Notes under the pieces: generated by a model
The model's database searches: none
Told to the model about the DNA's origin: nothing
Seen by the model: the letters and a program-made list of their open reading frames with translations, nothing else
Part shown: positions 57,101 through 64,000 of the stretch, in pieces
How the letters are laid out: every line of letters begins with the position of its first letter
Position numbering within the stretch: position 1 is the first letter of the stretch
Source: Flammulina velutipes
Taxonomy: Eukaryota; Basidiomycota; Agaricomycetes; Agaricales; Physalacriaceae
NCBI GenBank assembly: GCA_011800155.1
Contig: CM022369.1
Coordinates: 1,488,001-1,552,000, forward strand
DNA: 64,000 bases
Direction of reading: 5' to 3'
Made by a program: the position numbers and the translations under genes

Positions 57101-59311
57101 CACTGCAGAGTTCGTTCCCTCGATGAAACTCAAAGGCATCAAATTTGCAGGACATTCCAACGAGATGCAACAGGCCGCTGAACAAGAGAGCGACGCGGAG
57201 GGAGGAAATGCTACAGATGGAGAATCTTCAATATCCTCGTCTGATGATGATGCTCAGGCCGTTCCCATCGGTGTGACTATTGGAGGACCGAAAAAGCATA
57301 GGAGGGGCGCCAAGTCTACAGACACCACTGCCACTACAACTTCGAAGAATACTGCTGTATCTGACGAGTCAAAGCTGGAACCTCCCAGGTCGCCTTCCAG
57401 CCTGAAGTCGCCTGTTGAAGAAGGTGTCGAGCTCACTCACGAGGAACTCTTCACTCATCGTACGTTACCCGCCGTCTCATAGCACTCACCACTCAAATCC
57501 CTCTAGAATCTGGAGTTATCATATTTAATGTTCTATCTGGGCAACTCTCCAAGAAGGCGCGCGTCGAGGTGCTTTTGGACGACGGTTACTGGCCTTGCTT
57601 CAGCACTACTCGTGCTCGTAGTACGAAGGCACAATGGGATTATGTCGGTGAAGGTTTCCTCAAGGAGCTTGACTTTGGTCAGGTTTGGCTCCGTTTGAAC
57701 GAGGCAGACGAAGGCGACAAGGACGATATTATCTCTCAATGGAAAGGCGACGCGAAGGAATTCTTGAAAGCCACTCTGGTAATAATTGCAATTCATTACT
57801 CTGTCCTTTTTCACTAACATATATCTTAGCAAGGAGCTCAGACGTATACTTTGACCGGCGACGACGAGAGGACTTCCACCATTACTATCGAATCACGCTA
57901 TGTCCCTGTTCCAGTGAAGCTGGAACCGCGGGAAAGCATCAACAGTACGTGCTACTCTGGTTTATTCTAACTATCTAATCGTCTTCAGACCAAGGTGTAC
58001 TTCGCGTGGATCTCCTTCATGCTCGCAATGTTATTGCTGCTGATCGCGGAGGTATGTTCGCAATATCTTTAGATACGCACTATTTTACAAATATATTTAG
58101 GCAAATCCGACCCATACGCCGTCTTCACACTCAACGGCCAAAAGGTGTTCAAGTCTCAGACAAAGAAGAAGACCCTCAATCCCGATTGGAATGAGGAGTT
58201 CATTGTATCAGTGGTATGCTTTTTATTGCCGTTGTACTATTCACAATTTGACTGTTGCATAGCCTTCTCGCGTCGGGGCGAACTTCTCTGTCGAACTCTT
58301 CGACTGGAATCAGCTGGAACAAGCTAAAAGTTTGGGAGAAACTCAAATCGGCCTGGGGGATCTAGAGCCGTTCGAGGCATGGGAAGGTGATCTGCCGCTT
58401 GTGTCGCCAAAGCATGGTCAGAAGGGAAGCATTCGTATGAGGATGGTCTTCCAGCCTGAGATCATAGCGAAGTCGCGGAAAAACACGTCGACCTTCTCAA
58501 CGGCGGGCCGGGCAATGACCCAGTTTGGCGGACTTCCAGTGTCGGCTGGTAAAGGTGTTCTACATGGGGTGACCGGGCTGTTCAAAAGCAAAGGCGACGA
58601 CGAAGATGAGGTCCCTCCGGTTCCTGACCTTCCATCCGGCCAGGCGTCCCACCCCATTGGACAGCCTGACGCTGACGGTTCAAAGGCGTTCCCTACATCC
58701 GGATCGAAGGCCACGCTCGACGGTGGTCTTCAAGAGCCTGGAACACTGAGGGTGACTGCTATGGATGCGAAGGATCTGTCTAGCAGTGATGTTAAACCAT
58801 ATGTGACTATCCGAGTCGGGGATAAAGAAGTCAAGACGAAGCACACTGGAAAGACTGCAACCCCGGAATGGTGAGGTCGTCACGTCCTTTGCATTCGCAT
58901 ACTAATATTATGACAGGAACGAGTCGTTCACTTTCGCCGCTGGACCTGCCACTTCGAAACTTTACATCTGGATCCACGACCATAAGACGTTAGGCAAAGA
59001 CAAACTTCTGGCTGAGGGCGAGATCGATGTAGGTTATTTTTGTGTCGTGTGCTTTTGGTCTATTGACACGTTCTCAGATCTGGAGGCACATTCAATCGGA
59101 GGGTATTTCTGGGGCAGAGGTTCTATGCGAGTTGCGGGACGGACAAGGCTTATTGAAAGTCCGACTGGAATATGACGCGACGTCGAATCCACTTGCAAGG
59201 ACATCGATGTCGTCGAGGGAACACGTCAACCGTACGGCCTCGATTGCTTCTCCCTCACGGTTCAGCATTCGAGGAAGACGTCCGGGAGCGACTGAAAATG
59301 ACGACGATTGA
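54103..59311 (+). CDS. TCB: Tricalbin, ER-plasma membrane tether with SMP and multiple C2 domains
   Basis: ER-anchored lipid-transfer tether at plasma-membrane contact sites. Seventeen exons from 54103-54289 to 59078-59311 join to 1466 aa, within the Tcb1-3 range. Order: disordered N-terminus, a membrane hairpin (~155-190, GLIIFAVFATHFLTRFHFGW), SMP domain (~205-420, ESADWINNFLDRFWLIYEP, DDIVMMDWGISFTP), then C2 domains near 435 (IGVLQVTLHSARG), 572 (VGIVRLTIHQAKE), 717 (IGVVRLLIDKA, SDPYTRV), 1092 (GVLRVDLLHARN, KSDPYAVF) and 1312 (GTLRVTAMDAKD), with a degenerate C2-like unit near 965. A Ser/Asp linker (~900-960) may be phosphorylated. Intron 56786-56836 begins GCAAGT. The start has a strong CCATGG context. 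Confidence 0.95.
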
Positions 59312-59490
59312 TACTTTCTTCTATTTTTCTCTTTCTGCATACATGTACACCATAACTTACTGGACAGTAATCACATTACATGGACATTTCTCGTATAATT
59401 GGATAGTAAATTCGAGCCCCTGAACGTGGGAACGCTGCTAAAAGGAATGATCGGTTGGGGTTTGGAGCTTGTCTCCTTCGGCCATTCGAC

Positions 59491-60852
59491 ATGTCAGATA
59501 AACCGGTCTCTGTGATACCTCTGTTGTCTCGCGCGCTGCACAGAATACGTTCTACGCCGCCTAGGATTATATCCTCACCCCCTACGCAGCAACGACGAGC
59601 AGCAGTCGCCATCATCATACGCGTCGTTCCCTCACCGACCGCAAGCCTTCCCAGTACTTCGACTGCACCTCCAGATCTCTCAGAGTTCTTCCAGCTTGAC
59701 TGGGTGACAGACCCGAATGCACGCGCAGAAATACTCTTCCTTCAGCGTGACAATCCGGTCGCAGAAGATGGTTCTGTAGCGAAAGGCAATCCCAGAGCTA
59801 AGGAGGCACACGTCGCCTTCCCTGGGGGTAGAACCGATCCAGAGGATGAAGGTGGCTCGTATACCGGTGAGTAGTCACACATATATCTTGAACTCTTCCT
59901 CACAAAGATCAGCTCTTCGTCAGACTTGGGAAGAAATCGGCGTCGACCTGGCTGAACGCGACTACATATGTATCGGCCAGCTCGACGACCGTGAGATTAC
60001 GACGTCTCTCGGAAAACGGTTGCTGATGATTCTGTCGCCGTTTGTGTTCCTTCAGGTCTCCCCAAGCGTTCCTCCTCCTGACCCGGTGCCGTCCACAACA
60101 CTACACTGGGTCCCGCTTACTTCGTTGGTCTCTGCGAACTCGCCTCCGCGTTGGTCCAACGTGACCGTTGACGCGGCGTCACGCCTCGCCCCAAAACATT
60201 CCACAGCGCTTCGCCTCCTCGTCCGTGTTTTGATTGGCAGCATGGAATTTCCCGCCGTCGTCCTCGAAAACAAAATATCTTCCCATACTCTAAAACTCTG
60301 GGGACTGTCACTCGGAATGACATTGGATCTCATGTCATACATGATCATCCCCACTCCGTCTGCCAAAAGTGAAACAGACCCAGAGATAAACGTTCAGAGC
60401 GGTCGATCGTCTCCTCTTTCTCCTGTCATGTACCTCCCATATCAGAGTGAGGTCCCTGGCATGCGAATGGAGGTCGTCGCACCCAGTCTCGCTAGCGTGT
60501 TCCCTCGCTTTTCCTATCCTGACGTTAACTTCTGGATCTGGTAGGTCCATTCCACTCTCAGTAGGATACATCATTGACTGTGGTTCCCAGGGTGTTTGGA
60601 AAACGATACCGTGAAGTGATTCGTGGATGGGAAGCCAGTGTCCGTTCAGGAGGGGCTAATGATAGAAGGTAATTGTCTGATGCCTGTCTCGCCTGCCGTA
60701 ACTCACACTCTTTCAGAATCAACTGGTCGGGCTCGGCCTTAAGCACATTTTATGCCGCCATACGAAAAGCACTCGTCGTCGTCATTGTCGCGCGCGCTCT
60801 CGGCATACTCTGTGGCTTCGCTTTCGCTGGCTGGTGGATTTTCGCGCCATGA
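59491..60852 (+). CDS. NUDIX hydrolase with C-terminal membrane anchor
   Basis: Four exons (59491-59866, 59913-60540, 60591-60668, 60717-60852) join to 405 aa. The NUDIX region (~40-175) starts RRAAVAIIIRVVP and resembles coenzyme A diphosphatases (Pcd1/NUDT7-8): AHVAFPGGRTDPEDEGG, then ALRQTWEEIGVDL. The box normally reads REUxEExGU; here the first Glu after Arg is Gln, while the EE pair is kept. After a long family-specific extension, the protein ends with a hydrophobic helix (VVVIVARALGILCGFAFAGWWIFAP), which suggests a tail or C-terminal anchor. Exon 2 begins at 59913 (gatcag|ct), since an earlier acceptor breaks the frame. Activity is uncertain because of the Gln. Confidence 0.87.
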
Positions 60853-60926
60853 ACGCCATGCCTTTTGTTGTAACATTATTACTATTCCATGATGCACACT
60901 GACTGTATTACAAATGTATAGATGGG

Positions 60927-62194
60927 CTAATAGTAACGACTTTGGACGAATTTTCCTCGAGCGAGATGGAGAGTCCAGCCAAAGTGATTCGGATTGACGG
61001 TGAGACCGTCAAACATGTAATTCCACCCCAGATAGTCGCGTCGGCGGATAACGTCGCCTGCAGCGACATCATATTGCTTTAGCTGGCGCCATGCATTCAC
61101 TGCTCTGGCCCCTTCCTGGACGGCATAATCCCATGACGCATATTCGACTTCACCGACCTCTTTGTCGTAGCTTTCGAGTATGGATTTAAACACATCGTCG
61201 CATGTGATCCCTTCTTTGTTTATGACCATGATACGCCATGAATGAACAGGATGATCCTCGACGTGGACCGATGTTATAACAAGGTGGCTGACGAAAGGGT
61301 ACGTGGCTGGTTGGCATCGGTCCGCGTCGGACAGCGGGATCAGTGCATCAGACTCTTCAAGGTTCAGCAGCATCGTATCTGGAGACATTCCAATGTCCCA
61401 TTTAACGATGCTAGGACCACCTTCTGGGTCGTGGGCAAGCCAAGGATTCAGATAGCATTCCCAAGCAAACGGCTGCGGCGCGTAAGGGTTGGGCTTCTTC
61501 CACCGCCTAGGTGGCGGTGGGAGCGCTGGATGTCGGATACCTCGTACCCATCGCTCAGGATATTGCCCACCACCTAATAATATTCTCAGCGTTTACAACC
61601 TTCGATCACAATAGACGCTCGGATACCTGGACTTCGCAAGGCTTCGAAAAGTTGTGCAACTGATATCGATGGCGGCGGTGCCATTGCTGTAAATAGTGTT
61701 ACTAGATGGTCGTGGCGCATTGGGAAATAGGTGACTTACAACGATTGGAGACGTGACAACCATTCACAGCGGGGCATGAATAATATCCATACGCCTTCCA
61801 CTCGGATAGATGGATTGGGGGGTAGGGAGGCATGGGTGGATTGAGTTCCAGTGGGTGGTACATAGGAATTTCGTATGTGATGAATGGTTTATCGAGTCCT
61901 ACTTTTTGTCAGTGATAGTTGTGGCAATAAAAGTGAATGCTCACGAAGTAGCTTCCTCAGTCGCCGTACTAGTCTGTTCCTGCGCGGATGCAGGTAATCA
62001 ATATAGTAGTTGGGCAGTTTTAATTTAATGGGTGGCGCTTTGGGCGGTGCCCAATTCGCGTCGTACGCGCATGTATAGATCTCGTTCGGGAGAGCAATGG
62101 CTGAGCTCACGGGCGATGGGACCCATGGCCTGGAGAGGTCGTTGACGGCGCGATATTGCACTCCATGGCGGCAGTACTCGTCGTATGTGTTCAT
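60927..62194 (-). CDS. DUF6699-like basidiomycete protein
   Basis: Four exons (61945-62194, 61740-61898, 61627-61686, 60927-61573) join to 371 aa. The C-terminal half (~195-371) looks like the DUF6699 family common in mushroom-forming fungi: LNPWLAHDPEGGPSIVKWDIGMSPDTM, then PATYPFVSHLVITSV, SWRIMVINKEGITCDDVFKSIL and a Arg/Trp/Tyr-rich end (RRRDYLGWNYMFDGLTVNP). The N-terminal half is Pro/Tyr-rich (PPYPPIHLSEW, LPPPPRRWKKPNPYAPQPF). No signal peptide or membrane segment is seen. Function is unknown for the family. The first in-frame ATG is at 62194. Family assignment is from memory of the pattern, not a search. Confidence 0.72.
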
Positions 62195-62714
62195 CCGTAG
62201 ATGGGTCGCGTCGATAATGTATTGAGAGGTGAGGTAAGGTCTTAACACACAGCATTGTTCCGGTCAAGAGATGGGAATAATTGGGGGGTATGGCCGCGAG
62301 CGGCGAGGGCCAAACCTTTGAATGCACCCTCGAAGCCCTAACCCTAAGAGCACCTTCCTTATATGGTCGAGTCTGGAAAGGCTGGCTCAGGATTCATGTA
62401 AGAAGCCAAAACCTAAAGGTTTGGCAATGAGGCGCCCACGAGGCGATACATGCAGGATCGGGAAACAGGTTATTCACACTGAAAGAGTTGTGAATAATGA
62501 TGCTTACTCTTGTCCTTGTATAGCTTTATGTAGATGGAACAAGCTTCTTGCTACATTGAGGTTACATGATTTCACCAAGGCATTCTAGAAATAGGACCCA
62601 ATGCATTATTCCGAGTTGACAAGATGAGGAAGGATCGATGAGAGTGCCAGTGATCGTCGACCTATGGTTGGCTTGTGATGGTGTTCCCAGGCTTCCGTAA
62701 GTTGCCCACCTCCC
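62195..62714. other. Divergent intergenic region with a telomere-type CCCTAACCCTAA motif
   Basis: 520 bp between the DUF6699-like and F-box start codons. A 12-bp CCCTAACCCTAA (62337-62348) is two units of the common fungal telomere repeat, also known as a telo-box when in promoters. No other gene, repeat or RNA was seen. Confidence 0.45.
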
Positions 62715-64000
62715 ATGGCTCCCATGTCCATCTCCGGAATTGTGGCCATCCCCCATGAAATCCTTCAATACATACTCACATATTGTGGCCCTCTAGATGT
62801 ATCCTCGTTTGCCCGGACATGCCGTCTCGGAAGGAATGTCGTTTATTCTGGCGATGCCTACATCTGGCGCCAATTGCTCATCACTGGCTGGGACGATCCA
62901 AGACGGTCTCTCCGGTATACGTTATCTGCTCTACCGGAAGACATAGATTGGAGGAGATGCCTGCAGAACCGTGTACATGCGGAGAGAATGGTCACGAGCA
63001 AGAGCCCATTAGAGCTCGACAACCTCCGCTTTGTTATCGAGACGTTTATGGATGTTATAGACGCAACATCCCCCATTCCATGGGCAGCGAAATACATGGA
63101 ATCATCCTCCGATGGGCTTACATGGCTATCACTCCTTCTGCATAGGTCATCCGTCCTCTATCAGATAGTCTCCGGCGACACCAAGCTCGGTCAAATGATA
63201 GCGCAGCTCAAAGTGTACTTCTCCCTGTCAGACGATGCGTTCCACGACGACCCGGAATTACATTTCGGTCCTCTCATTGGCCAAAAGCGACGTAGTCAAA
63301 GTCGGCACTTTGTTTACGACCTCCGCAACTATACAGTGAACCGGAGCTGGGGCCCTTTGCTCCCAAATGGCTCCCCAAATTGGGTACACTTGTACTACCT
63401 GATGAATGTTGTTTGGGCAAACATATGTGACCTTCCGGGTTTCTGGTCTAATGTTCGTCCACCGATTGGTCTGGAGGCAATTCGGGCTTTCTCTGCCCCC
63501 GCCGCATTCAATTCGTCTGACTGGGCTGGTATTCAGGGTTAGTCCTCGAGTAACATTGCCTCTACACTCCTGACGAGCACTGCAGGGCGCTGGAAACGGT
63601 ATGTCTGCTTTATGGATTATAGGTACGTGACGTGTGGCGCTTTTAGTTCTGAGGTAACACGATCCTAGGGATTTATTTGGTACGAACAACCGCAACCTCA
63701 CTGCATCCTAATCATGCCAACACAACACATAGCATTCAACGTACGAACTATCACGTTCAATCCGTTGTTGAGATGACTGAAATGTATCATCTCAGTTCTC
63801 AAATGTCCTTCGGGGACCGCGAGACTTAGCATTCTTCAACGATAACCCCCATTTTCGCGAAGCAACCCGCCTGATTGAACTCCAGCTCTCTCTAATCCCA
63901 CGGGAGGAGCTGAAGCACACCAAACCCGAAGAGATTCCATCCTCGCCTTACGAGGCATTCCCACCTCTCTTCTTCAATGGGAAGTCCAGAGCTGCCCATG
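62715..64000 (+). CDS. F-box protein, 3' end outside the window
   Basis: Five exons so far (62715-63537, 63586-63622, 63669-63679, 63733-63740, 63796 onward), open to the window edge, ~361 aa visible. The N-terminus carries an F-box (IPHEILQYILTYCGPLDVSSFARTCRLGRNVVY), the Skp1-binding part of an SCF ubiquitin ligase. The following region has the layout of a large Agaricomycete F-box family (VYSGDAYIWRQLLITGWDDP, then RWKRYVCFMDYRDLFAFNFSN). Exons 3 and 4 are only 11 and 8 nt; both are needed to read DLFAFNFSNVLRGPRD in frame. The substrate-binding C-terminus is only partly present. Which targets it recruits is unknown. Confidence 0.85.

Overview
The window looks like nuclear DNA from a filamentous basidiomycete, most likely an Agaricomycete. 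The support is a dense set of about 28 housekeeping and accessory genes on both strands, nearly all split by many introns of about 45-60 nt with GT...CTNA(C/G)...AG signals, plus families typical of mushroom-forming fungi (a DUF6699-like protein, an Agaricomycete-type F-box protein, a Myb/C2H2 regulator). All intron placements are mine, from frame continuity, splice consensus and remembered family conservation. Exon lengths were summed where stated and gave whole codons. No alignment or RNA data were used.

Layout. 0-7.2 kb: 5' part of an unknown Lys/Ser-rich protein, ALG10 (N-glycan assembly), a TauD-type dioxygenase and an OPT transporter. 7.5-15 kb: PRP19 and CDC40/PRP17 (spliceosome) flank SGT2 (tail-anchored protein targeting) and a Myb/C2H2 factor. 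15.8-16.4 kb: a secreted Kex2/dipeptidase-type repeat precursor with 13 QSW peptides. 16.7-27.3 kb: MCM3 with an MCB site at its start, RINT1/TIP20, a small beta-carbonic anhydrase, a double-RING protein and BolA2. 27.5-42.7 kb: an unassigned polytopic membrane protein, the 2047-residue TFIIIC B-block subunit TFC3, a PRELI/Ups protein, a peroxisomal ABCD half-transporter and a HAD phosphatase. 42.9-49.1 kb: SSK2-type MAPKKK (HOG pathway) divergent from DRG2/RBG2. 49.2-64 kb: an NAD(P)-binding protein, a two-C2 protein related to tricalbin, MTQ2, UGO1, a full tricalbin, a membrane-anchored NUDIX hydrolase, a DUF6699-like protein and a 3'-truncated F-box gene.

The genes form no biosynthetic cluster or phage/mobile island, and I saw no rRNA, tRNA, transposon or CRISPR. 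The most unusual items are the Kex2-processed repeat precursor (15799-16351) and the intron architecture: DRG2 needs a single-nucleotide exon (48879) to keep its frame and has other microexons, and six introns across the window appear to use GC-AG ends. Other points of note are a B-box palindrome in the first intron of the gene for the B-box-binding TFIIIC subunit, and an SMP-less tricalbin relative close to the real tricalbin.
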